Part shown: piece by piece, positions 53,590-60,766 of the stretch
Layout of the letters: the number at the start of each line of letters is the position of its first letter
How positions within the stretch are numbered: position 1 is the first letter of the stretch
NCBI RefSeq assembly: GCF_000682735.1
Contig: NZ_AWFD01000038.1
Coordinates: 1-64,000 of the forward strand
Length of the DNA: 64,000 nucleotides
Source of the DNA: Hyphomonas sp. CY54-11-8
GTDB lineage: Bacteria; Pseudomonadota; Alphaproteobacteria; Caulobacterales; Hyphomonadaceae
Direction of reading: 5' to 3'
The notes under the pieces: generated by a model
The model's input: the letters and a program-made list of their open reading frames with translations, nothing else
Databases searched by the model: none
Told to the model about the DNA's origin: nothing
Program-made: the position numbers and the translations under genes

Positions 53590-53604
53590 GACCTGTCCTA
53601 TCTT
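53576..53604 (+). promoter_or_regulatory. promoter of small-protein/urcA cluster
   Basis: TTGATT at 53576-53581 and TATCTT at 53599-53604 with a 17-base spacer. Transcription would begin near 53611, about 50 bases before the first small gene. Confidence 0.5.
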
Positions 53605-53662
53605 GAGGATGTCGGCGGCGGGATGGTCCCGCCAAGACAACAACCAAGAAGGACTTTCGAAT

Positions 53663-53845
53663 ATGACCCCCCGCGCCCGTCAGTATGACCACGAGATCGC
53701 CGCGACCGCCGCGCCGATGGCAAGCGCCATCTTCACCGGCAGCCCGACGCTGCTGTCCCGACCGGCAAACGATGTGGCCGACCGGGGCCGCCCGAACCTC
53801 CTGGTCCGCCGCCGCCGTCGTTCCCTGCGCCGGGACACGCACTAA
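53663..53845 (+). CDS. small Arg-rich protein (60 aa)
   Basis: A 60-residue soluble protein with a neutral Ala/Ser-rich N-terminus (AATAAPMASAIFTGSPTLLS) and a strongly basic C-terminus (RRRRRSLRRDTH). AAGGA precedes the ATG. The leader sequence before it (AAGAAGGACT) recurs before the downstream urcA gene, so the two look like a matched pair in one operon. No family recognised; the basic tail could bind nucleic acid. Short, so absolute certainty is not possible. Confidence 0.6.
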   Translation: MTPRARQYDHEIAATAAPMASAIFTGSPTLLSRPANDVADRGRPNLLVRRRRRSLRRDTH

Positions 53846-53955
53846 GCCGCCAGGACGGCGCTGCACACAAAAGCCTTGCCCCCCTCTTGGCTCGCAGCGC
53901 CGTCCACCCTCCTCACACCCCTCAAGCCAGAACTCTCAAGAAGGACTCTCTCGTC

Positions 53956-54267
53956 ATGATCCGCACCCTTATCGCCGCCACCGCCCTTTCCATCGCCGCC
54001 ATGCCGGCCCTCGCCAGCACGTCTGACCAGTTCCAGATGGACGTGGACATCAATCGCAGCGCCCTGGAGACCGTTGAAGGCGCCGAGCAGGCCTTCGCGA
54101 AGCTCAAGCAGGACATCCGCGAACGTTGTGTTGCCGAAAGCAGCGACATGAAGTTCGGCGTCGAATTCGCAACGGATTATTGTGAGCGCCGTACCGTGAA
54201 GAGCGCTGTCCGAGCCATCGACAATGACAACCTGACGGCCGCCTACACAGCGTCGCTCTCCAAATAA
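53956..54267 (+). CDS. UrcA-family secreted protein
   Basis: A 103-residue exported protein with signal peptide (LIAATALSIAAMPALA) and a mature UrcA-type domain with two conserved cysteines (IRERCVAESSD and TDYCERRTVKSAVRAID). UrcA proteins are frequent in sphingomonads and Hyphomonadaceae, often in several copies, with unknown function. The start at 53956 is preferred over a longer frame; AAGAAGGACT lies before it, as in the 60-residue gene upstream. Followed by an intrinsic terminator. Confidence 0.85.
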   Translation: MIRTLIAATALSIAAMPALASTSDQFQMDVDINRSALETVEGAEQAFAKLKQDIRERCVAESSDMKFGVEFATDYCERRTVKSAVRAIDNDNLTAAYTASLSK

Positions 54268-54328
54268 GCGGCCACCAAGTTCGCGGGCGCCCCCTGCCTC
54301 TCCATAACCCGGTATCCCGCGCTCTCCC

Positions 54329-54361
54329 GCCCTGCCCGTTTCTCCCGGGCGGGGCTTTTTT
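54329..54361 (+). terminator. intrinsic terminator after urcA
   Basis: A 10-bp GC stem starting GCCCTGCCCG (54329-54338) pairing with CGGGCGGGGC (54346-54355), seven-base loop, then six T. A classic intrinsic terminator for the small-protein/urcA unit. Confidence 0.85.
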
Positions 54362-54372
54362 GTGCAGGAAGG

Positions 54373-54897
54373 TCAGGCCGTGGCCGTGCGGTAGTCCTTG
54401 GCGCGGAGCACGTTCGACAGGCGGAAAAGCACAGGCACGAAGCTGCCTTCATCTTCCCGTTCGAACATGGCGACACAGCTGGTCGGGAATTTCTCGGCCA
54501 GGCGCTGGGAGGCATAGTGGTCGAGGCTGCCGCCGTCGCGCAGGATATCGAGCGCGAAATCATGCATGCCGGGATTGTGGCCAATGACCATCAGCGTGCC
54601 AGCGCCATCATTCTGCTTCACCGCTTCGGCAAGGCCCCGCGCGCCGCACAAATAGAGCGACTCCATCGGACGCACCTTCTCGCCTTCGAACACGCGTGCC
54701 GCTTCCGAGCAGGTTTCGCGTGCCCGGCGCGCCGTGGAGACGAGGATCCGTTCCGGGCTCCAGCCCAGCGCGACGATTTCCTCGGCGATCCGCTTGGCAT
54801 CACTGTGCCCCTGATCGGTCAGCGCGCGGCCAAAATCGTCGATGCCTTCCCCGAAGGGTTCGGTCTTGGCATGACGCATCAGGATCAGGCGCTTCAT
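54373..54897 (-). CDS. SixA-type phosphohistidine phosphatase
   Basis: A 174-residue histidine-phosphatase superfamily protein. The RHG-type motif is LMRHAKTEP at residues 6-14 (catalytic His), and the second His is in VIGHNPGMHDF near residue 110; the Arg after the first motif (ARRARETCSEAA near residue 58) is also present. SixA-type members dephosphorylate phospho-His on phosphorelay or PTS proteins. The ATG is 54897. It is convergent with urcA across the terminator and is divergent from the peroxiredoxin gene. Confidence 0.87.
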   Translation of the reverse strand: MKRLILMRHAKTEPFGEGIDDFGRALTDQGHSDAKRIAEEIVALGWSPERILVSTARRARETCSEAARVFEGEKVRPMESLYLCGARGLAEAVKQNDGAGTLMVIGHNPGMHDFALDILRDGGSLDHYASQRLAEKFPTSCVAMFEREDEGSFVPVLFRLSNVLRAKDYRTATA

Positions 54898-55011
54898 CGG
54901 CAGGTCCGGAGATTAGAAATTCTGATCGACACCTTCAGGCACCGCTCATTGGCTCAGTCTCTCTTAGGCACCATTTTCGCCCTCGAAATCAAGTCACAGG
55001 AGACGGTTTAA

Positions 55012-55647
55012 ATGAGCTTGCTGATCGGCGACGTTGCGCCCGACTTTGAAGCGGATACGACAGAAGGCCCGATCCGGTTCCATGAATGGGCCGGGGATGA
55101 CTGGGTGGTGTTTTTTTCCCACCCGGCTGACTTCACCCCCGTCTGCACGACAGAGCTCGGTTATACAGCTCGCCTGAAAGACGAATTCGCCCGCCGGGGC
55201 GCCAAGGCGCTCGTCATCTCCGTCGACAGTGTGGAGGATCACAAGCGCTGGATCGAGGATATCGAAGAGACGCAGGGCGCCAGCGTCGAATTCCCGATCA
55301 TTGCCGACCCCGGTCGCAAGGTGGCGACGCTCTACAACATGATCCACCCGAACGCCGACCCGAAGGTGACCGTGCGGGCCGTCTATGTGATCGACCCGAA
55401 CAAAAAGATCCGCGCCTCCATCATCTATCCGCCCAGCGCCGGACGGAACTTCGATGAGGTGCTGCGCCTGATCGACAGCCTGCAGCTGACCGACGGCCAC
55501 AAGGTGGCAACGCCGGTGAACTGGATCGATGGCGAAGACGTGATCGTCGTGCCGAGCCTGTCGGACGAGGAAGCCGGGAAACTGTTCCCGAAAGGCTTCA
55601 AGACCGTGAAGCCCTATCTGCGCTACACGCCCCAGCCGAACAAATAA
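55012..55647 (+). CDS. 1-Cys peroxiredoxin (Prx6 subfamily)
   Basis: A 211-residue peroxidase reducing H2O2 and lipid peroxides. The peroxidatic cysteine is Cys45 in PADFTPVCTTEL (T-x-x-C); it is the only cysteine, so this is a true 1-Cys enzyme relying on an external reductant such as glutathione-S-transferase. The long C-terminal domain (DVIVVPSLSDEEAGKLFPKGFKTVKPYLRYT) is the Prx6 dimer tail. AGGAG is 8 bases before the ATG. Ends in a bidirectional terminator. Fits the oxidative-stress content of the region. Confidence 0.93.
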   Translation: MSLLIGDVAPDFEADTTEGPIRFHEWAGDDWVVFFSHPADFTPVCTTELGYTARLKDEFARRGAKALVISVDSVEDHKRWIEDIEETQGASVEFPIIADPGRKVATLYNMIHPNADPKVTVRAVYVIDPNKKIRASIIYPPSAGRNFDEVLRLIDSLQLTDGHKVATPVNWIDGEDVIVVPSLSDEEAGKLFPKGFKTVKPYLRYTPQPNK

Positions 55648-55650
55648 GCA

Positions 55651-55678
55651 AAAAAGGCGGCCCGCGGGCCGCCTTTTT
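55651..55678 (+). terminator. bidirectional terminator between peroxiredoxin and ilvE
   Basis: A perfect palindrome of A-run, GGCGGCCC, GGGCCGCC, T-run (centre CG), giving A5 and T5 on the two sides. It can end transcription from both convergent genes. Confidence 0.88.
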
Positions 55679-55703
55679 CATGTCTTCCGGATACGGACTG
55701 CGC

Positions 55704-56588
55704 CTAGAGCGCCACCTCGATCTTGCCGTTGACCAGCGCCGAATAGTCGTTGACCAGCGATTCGGAGATCTGGCCCGGCTTGTAGGTGTACTCGCCGATT
55801 TCGGCGACCGGGGTGATCTCGGCGGCCGAGCCGGTGATGAAGCATTCCGAAAAGGTCGGCAGCTCATCCGGCATGATGGCCCGTTCGATCACTTCGATCT
55901 GGCGTTCCTTCGCCAGCTTGATCGCCGTCTGGCGCGTCAGGCCGTTGAGGAAGCAGTCCGGCGTCGGCGTGTGCAGCGCGCCGTCGCGCACGAAGAAGAT
56001 GTTCGCGCCGGTCGCCTCGGCCACCTGGCCGCGATAGTCCAGCATCAGCGCGTCGGCATAGCCGTCCCGTTCGGCCGCATGCTTGGATAGCGTGCAGATC
56101 ATGTAGAGGCCCGATGCCTTCGCATGGCAGGGCGCGGTGTCCGGTGCCGGTCGGCGCCACTGGGCATGCGTCATGCGGATGCCCTTCATCTTGTCGGCAA
56201 AATAGTCGCCCCAGTGCCACACGGCGACGGCCAGGTGGATGGAGTTCTGCTGGGCCGACACGCCCATCATTTCCGACCCGCGCCAGGCGATGGCACGCAC
56301 ATAGGCGCTGTCGAGTCCGGACTTGGCCAACGCCTCGCGCTTCACTTCCTCGATCTGCTCAACGCTGAACGGGATGTCGAAGCCCATGATCCGGGCCGAA
56401 TTGTGCAGGCGCTTGGAATGGTCCAGCGAGCGGAAGATCTTGCCATTATAGGCGCGCTCACCCTCGAATACCGCGGAGGCATAGTGCAGCGCATGCGTCA
56501 GGACGTGTACCTTGGTATCACGCCACGGCACAAACTCGCCGTCCATCCAGATGTAGCCATCGCGGTCGTCGTATGGGGTTGCGGCCAT
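55704..56588 (-). CDS. ilvE: branched-chain amino-acid aminotransferase
   Basis: A 294-residue fold-type IV PLP transaminase for Val, Leu and Ile. Signatures: VHVLTHALHYASAVFEGERAYNG near the start, PLP-lysine region CHAKASGLYM (about residue 157), GQVAEATGANIFFVRDG and NGLTRQTAIKLA. Length is usual. Oriented away from the petP-type MarR gene with only 55 bases between start codons, so the two promoters must overlap. The same ilvE-MarR-response-regulator arrangement is known from other alphaproteobacteria. Confidence 0.93.
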   Translation of the reverse strand: MAATPYDDRDGYIWMDGEFVPWRDTKVHVLTHALHYASAVFEGERAYNGKIFRSLDHSKRLHNSARIMGFDIPFSVEQIEEVKREALAKSGLDSAYVRAIAWRGSEMMGVSAQQNSIHLAVAVWHWGDYFADKMKGIRMTHAQWRRPAPDTAPCHAKASGLYMICTLSKHAAERDGYADALMLDYRGQVAEATGANIFFVRDGALHTPTPDCFLNGLTRQTAIKLAKERQIEVIERAIMPDELPTFSECFITGSAAEITPVAEIGEYTYKPGQISESLVNDYSALVNGKIEVAL

Positions 56589-56643
56589 GGTCTGTCAGCG
56601 CTCCTCGCTTGCACTTCTCTGAATTTCGCGTTCATTTCACCGG

Positions 56644-57108
56644 ATGGCCCCTGACGTCAACCTGAACCGCCCGTTCGACCCCCGCCTCTTCCTGATGGAT
56701 CAGGAGCTGGATCGCGGCGTCGGCCTCCTGCTGGCCGGAGCATCCGAGCTTACCAGAGCCGCCGAAGCCGCTCGGCACAAGGCAGGTCTGAGCAAGCCAG
56801 AGATGCAAATTCTCATGACGATCCGCTACTGGCCCGGCCAGACTGTCTCGGACCTGCGGGACTCTCTGGGCATGACCGTGCCGACCTTTGCCCGTATCCT
56901 TGGCCAGCTGGATCAACGGAATTTGATCGAAAAGGAAGTCGGCAGCCAGGATGCCCGCCAGCGCAAGCTGACCCTGTCGGACGCCGGCGTGACACTGACG
57001 ACGCAGCTGACAATTGTGCTGCGCGAGCGTCTGCGCCTTGCCTATCGCAGTGCCGGACCGGACGCCGTGGAAGGCAACCGCCGCGTGCTCGACGCCCTGG
57101 TGCGCTGA
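56644..57108 (+). CDS. MarR-family transcriptional regulator (PetP-like)
   Basis: A 154-residue winged-helix regulator: QTVSDLRDSLGMTVPTFARILGQLDQRNLIEK (HTH and wing) at about residues 65-100, flanked by dimerisation helices. It precedes a response regulator with a one-base overlap (TGATG) and a kinase. The same MarR-OmpR pair is called PetP-PetR in Rhodobacter capsulatus; I use that only as a likeness. Divergent to ilvE, sharing a 55-base gap. Confidence 0.9.
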   Translation: MAPDVNLNRPFDPRLFLMDQELDRGVGLLLAGASELTRAAEAARHKAGLSKPEMQILMTIRYWPGQTVSDLRDSLGMTVPTFARILGQLDQRNLIEKEVGSQDARQRKLTLSDAGVTLTTQLTIVLRERLRLAYRSAGPDAVEGNRRVLDALVR

Positions 57109-57788
57109 TGCCTGAAGCCGCTCATATCCTTGTCGTCGATGACGACGACCGTATCCGCGAGTTGCTGAAACGTTTTCTCAGCCGCGAAGGCTACCGCGTG
57201 ACAGCGGCATCGGATGCAGAGTCGGCTCGCCGCCTGATGGGGACCATGGCGTTCGACATGGCAATCCTCGACGTAATGATGCCCGGCGAAGACGGCTTGT
57301 CCCTCCTCTCAGGCATCCGCGACGGCGTCTCGCGGGAAACGCCTGTCCTGTTGCTGACGGCGCGGGGCGAGGCCAGCGACCGGATCGAGGGACTGAAGCG
57401 CGGCGCCGACGATTATCTCGCAAAGCCGTTTGAGCCGGAAGAATTGTCCCTGCGCTGTGCGGCGATCCTGCGCCGGTCCCACAAGGAAACGCCTCCGGAA
57501 GAGGTTGAGATGTCGGGCCTCGTTTTCAATGCGGCGCGCGGGGAACTGAAATCCGGCGACGATCGCGTCCGCCTCACCGATGCCGAACTGCAATTGCTGA
57601 CCGCCCTCGCCGCCCGGGCGGGTGAGCCGGTCAGCCGTGAGGAACTCGCCCAGATCACGTCTGCGGGCATGGAACGCTCGGTAGATGTGCAGGTCACGCG
57701 CCTGCGCCGCAAAATCGAGCCGAACCCGAAGGAGCCGATCCATATCCAGACAGTGCGCGGTATCGGCTACCGCCTGATGCCGGACTGA
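57108..57788 (+). CDS. OmpR-family response regulator (PetR-like)
   Basis: A 226-residue two-component regulator. Receiver domain with acidic pocket (VVDDDDR), phospho-acceptor Asp55 in MAILDVMMPGED and the Lys in DDYLAKPFEPEE; then an OmpR/PhoB winged-helix (RLRRKIEPNPKEPIHIQTVRGIGYRL). ATG overlaps the previous stop. Seven bases on the kinase begins, so the three make one operon. Target genes unknown; relatives have been tied to cytochrome or envelope control. Confidence 0.94.
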   Translation: MPEAAHILVVDDDDRIRELLKRFLSREGYRVTAASDAESARRLMGTMAFDMAILDVMMPGEDGLSLLSGIRDGVSRETPVLLLTARGEASDRIEGLKRGADDYLAKPFEPEELSLRCAAILRRSHKETPPEEVEMSGLVFNAARGELKSGDDRVRLTDAELQLLTALAARAGEPVSREELAQITSAGMERSVDVQVTRLRRKIEPNPKEPIHIQTVRGIGYRLMPD

Positions 57789-57795
57789 GGGACCC

Positions 57796-59091
57796 ATGTT
57801 CCGCCTGCGCGACATCACCCCCCGCGGCCTCTATGCCCGCAGCCTGCTCATGGTGGTGCTGCCGGTCGTGCTGATCCTGACCGTGACGACCTGGTATTAT
57901 TACGACAGCCATATCGCCGAGGTGAACCGGAAGCTCGGCCAGTCCATCGCGCGGGATGTCAGTGTCGTGCAGGATTATTGCGAGCGGCGGTCTGCCTCGC
58001 CGATTGCGCGGGACGTCATTGCCAGCCGGCTGGACCTGACCTTCAGCTGCGATGCCCCGGATGCCACACCGGAAGCGGAAGGCTTCCTCGAAGCCTTCTC
58101 CTATCGCAATGTCCTGCGGCAGGAATTACGCACACGCCTTGGCGTGCCGGTCCTCGTCGGCCTCAGCCCGAACGACTCCCTCATCCATATCCGCTTCCCC
58201 GCCGCCAGCCGGACCGTGGAAGTGTTGATCGAGCGCAAACGCGCCGTGACGATCACCTCGCACTTTTTCATTGTCTGGGTCATCATCTTCAGCCTTCTGA
58301 TGATTGCACTGGCCGTCGCCTTCCTGAACCAGCAGGTGCGCTCTATCCTCAGCCTGTCCAAGGCGGCCCGCGCCTTCGGCCGAGGTCGGGACGTGCCGGA
58401 TTTCCGTCCCTCCGGCGCAAACGAAGTACGTGAGGCGGCCCGCGCCGTGATCGACATGAAGAACCGTCTGACCGCCTTTACAGAGCAGCGCACCGCCATG
58501 CTCGCCGGTGTCAGCCATGATCTGCGTACGCCGCTGACCCGCCTGAAACTCTCCCTCGCCATGATGGACGAGACCGACGAGATCCGCGCCATGAAGGCGG
58601 ACCTCGACGATATGGGCATGATGCTCGAAGGCTATCTCGCCTTCGCCAAGGGCGAGGAAGGTGACGAGCCGGTCGAGTTCAACTTTGCAGACCTGGTCCG
58701 CGAAGCAGCGGCCGGCTTCAGCGAAGACGTTCCCGTCACCGGCCCGGAAACGATCCCGGTCAAGGGCCGGCGCCTCGCCATCAAGCGGGCACTGACCAAT
58801 CTCATCTCCAATGCCCTGAAATTCGGCGACACTGTGCAGGTGACGATGGTGGACGGCCCGCACGCAGCTGAAGTCCATATCGACGATGATGGCCCCGGCA
58901 TCCCGAAGGAACAGCACGAGGACGCCTTCCGCCCCTTCTCCCGGCTGGACGAGGCGCGCACGCAGAATACGTCCGGCATCGGCCTCGGTCTGACGCTGGC
59001 CCGCGACACCGCGCGGGCCCATGGCGGAGACCTTCGCCTGTCCGAAAGTGCGCTTGGCGGCTTGCGCGCCAGCCTTCGCCTGCCACATTGA
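57796..59091 (+). CDS. EnvZ-type sensor histidine kinase
   Basis: A 431-residue kinase with two transmembrane helices (YARSLLMVVLPVVLILTVTTWYY at the start and FFIVWVIIFSLLMIALAVAF near residue 160) enclosing a 130-residue periplasmic sensor domain, then HAMP, the phospho-His241 in VSHDLRTPLTRLKLSL and an ATPase with DDDGPGIP and GIGLGLTLARD. Same strand and seven bases after its response regulator, hence the cognate pair. GAGGG precedes the ATG. Confidence 0.93.
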   Translation: MFRLRDITPRGLYARSLLMVVLPVVLILTVTTWYYYDSHIAEVNRKLGQSIARDVSVVQDYCERRSASPIARDVIASRLDLTFSCDAPDATPEAEGFLEAFSYRNVLRQELRTRLGVPVLVGLSPNDSLIHIRFPAASRTVEVLIERKRAVTITSHFFIVWVIIFSLLMIALAVAFLNQQVRSILSLSKAARAFGRGRDVPDFRPSGANEVREAARAVIDMKNRLTAFTEQRTAMLAGVSHDLRTPLTRLKLSLAMMDETDEIRAMKADLDDMGMMLEGYLAFAKGEEGDEPVEFNFADLVREAAAGFSEDVPVTGPETIPVKGRRLAIKRALTNLISNALKFGDTVQVTMVDGPHAAEVHIDDDGPGIPKEQHEDAFRPFSRLDEARTQNTSGIGLGLTLARDTARAHGGDLRLSESALGGLRASLRLPH

Positions 59092-59147
59092 TACTCTCTC
59101 AATCCGCTTGTGGCAGACAGAGCGGAAACCCGATCAGGTAAACAGAC

Positions 59148-60698
59148 ATGGCCGACAAACCCGCCAAACTTATCGTCCGGAACGCCGAAGTCCGCGACAT
59201 CCCCGGCATTATGGAGGTGTCCGAACGCGTTTACGGCCCCGGCATGGGGTATGCGCGAAGCGAGCTGATCGGCCAGCTGAACCGGTTCCCGGATGGCCAG
59301 TTCGTGGCCGAGTATGAAGGCGTCATCGTCGGCTATTGCGCGACCTTCATGATCTCGAGCGATGTCGCGCTGAAACCGCATACCTGGAACGAAATAACCG
59401 GCGTGGGCTTCGCCGCCCGGCACGACCCGGAAGGCGACATGCTGTACGGCATGGACGTGATGGTTCATCCGGACTACCGGCGCCTGCGCATCGGCGAACG
59501 CTTCTACCGGGTACGGAGAGAACTCTGCCAGTGGCTGGAGCTGAAGGGCATCGTCTTCGGCGGCCGCATGCCCGGCTATGCCCGCCACGCGAAGGAATAT
59601 CCGAACCCGAAAGATTATGTTGCTGCGGTGGTGGATCAGAAGCTGAAGGATCCGGTCATCAATTTCCAGCTGCGCCAGGGCTTCAAGCCAATCGGCGTGC
59701 TGAGGAACTACCTGCTGGGGGACGCGCAGTCGAAGGATTGCGCGACGCACATGTTGTGGGAAAACCCGCTGGAGCAGGATAAGATCAAGGCGAAGCCGGG
59801 ACTTGGCGACACGTCCCTGCCCGAACGGGTGCGCATCGCCACCGTCCAGTTCCAGATGCGCAAGATCAACTCCATCGACGAATTCGAGCAGCAGATCGAG
59901 TATTTCACCGACATCGCATCCGACTACAAATCGGACTTTGTCGTCTTCCCGGAACTCTTCACGCTGCAGCTCCTGTCGCTGGAACACCGGCCGCTCGGCC
60001 CGGTCGAGGCGATCGAGAAGATCAGCGAGTACACGCCCCGCTTTATCGAGTTCATGGAGAAGCTGGCCGTCTCCTACAACGTCAACATCATCGGCGGGAC
60101 GCATCCGAGCATGATGGAGAACGGGGATATCTTGAACATCTCCTATGTCTTCCTCCGCGACGGCTCGGTCCATACCCAGCAGAAGCTGCACCCCACTCCG
60201 TCAGAGCGGATGTGGTGGAATATCAAGGGCGGCAAGGGCGCCCTCGCCATCCAGACCGATTGTGGCCCGATCGGCGTGATGATCTGCTATGATTCCGAAT
60301 TCCCGGAACTTGCCCGCCACCTGGTCGACCAGGGCGCGCTGATGCTGTTCGTCCCCTTCTGCACCGACGAACGGCGCGGATACCTGCGCGTGCGCTATTG
60401 CTGTCAGGCCCGCGCGGTCGAAAACCAGTGCTATGTCGCCCTCTCCGGCGTGGTGGGAAACCTGCCGAATGTGGAGAACATGGACATCCACTATGCGGAA
60501 AGCTGCATCCTGACCCCGTCGGACTTCCCCTTCGCCCGCGATGGCGTCGCCGCCGACACAGCGCCGAATACCGAGACCATCGCGCTGGCCGATCTCTCCC
60601 TTTCGGATCTGCTGACCGCCCGCCAGTCCGGCGCCGTGCAGAACCTGAAGGACCGCCGGTTCGACCTCTATTCGGTGAACTGGAAGAAACGCCGCTGA
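59148..60698 (+). CDS. bifunctional GNAT acetyltransferase / carbon-nitrogen hydrolase
   Basis: A 516-residue fusion. Residues 1-210 are a GNAT domain with the acetyl-CoA loop RRLRIGERFYRVRREL; residues 225-516 are a nitrilase-superfamily domain with catalytic Glu269 (FPELF), Lys346 (QQKLHP) and Cys380 (MICYDSEFPE), all intact. Such fusions are seen in several bacteria; the amidase half probably cleaves an amide such as omega-amide while the GNAT half modifies an amine, but the joint substrate is not known. ATG at 59148 has only a weak AGG upstream. Confidence 0.93.
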   Translation: MADKPAKLIVRNAEVRDIPGIMEVSERVYGPGMGYARSELIGQLNRFPDGQFVAEYEGVIVGYCATFMISSDVALKPHTWNEITGVGFAARHDPEGDMLYGMDVMVHPDYRRLRIGERFYRVRRELCQWLELKGIVFGGRMPGYARHAKEYPNPKDYVAAVVDQKLKDPVINFQLRQGFKPIGVLRNYLLGDAQSKDCATHMLWENPLEQDKIKAKPGLGDTSLPERVRIATVQFQMRKINSIDEFEQQIEYFTDIASDYKSDFVVFPELFTLQLLSLEHRPLGPVEAIEKISEYTPRFIEFMEKLAVSYNVNIIGGTHPSMMENGDILNISYVFLRDGSVHTQQKLHPTPSERMWWNIKGGKGALAIQTDCGPIGVMICYDSEFPELARHLVDQGALMLFVPFCTDERRGYLRVRYCCQARAVENQCYVALSGVVGNLPNVENMDIHYAESCILTPSDFPFARDGVAADTAPNTETIALADLSLSDLLTARQSGAVQNLKDRRFDLYSVNWKKRR

Positions 60699-60766
60699 CA
60701 TTCCGCCCTGTTGCAGGCAGGGCGCGCGCTTCCTAGTATTCACCTCATCCTGGAGGAGGATACCGC

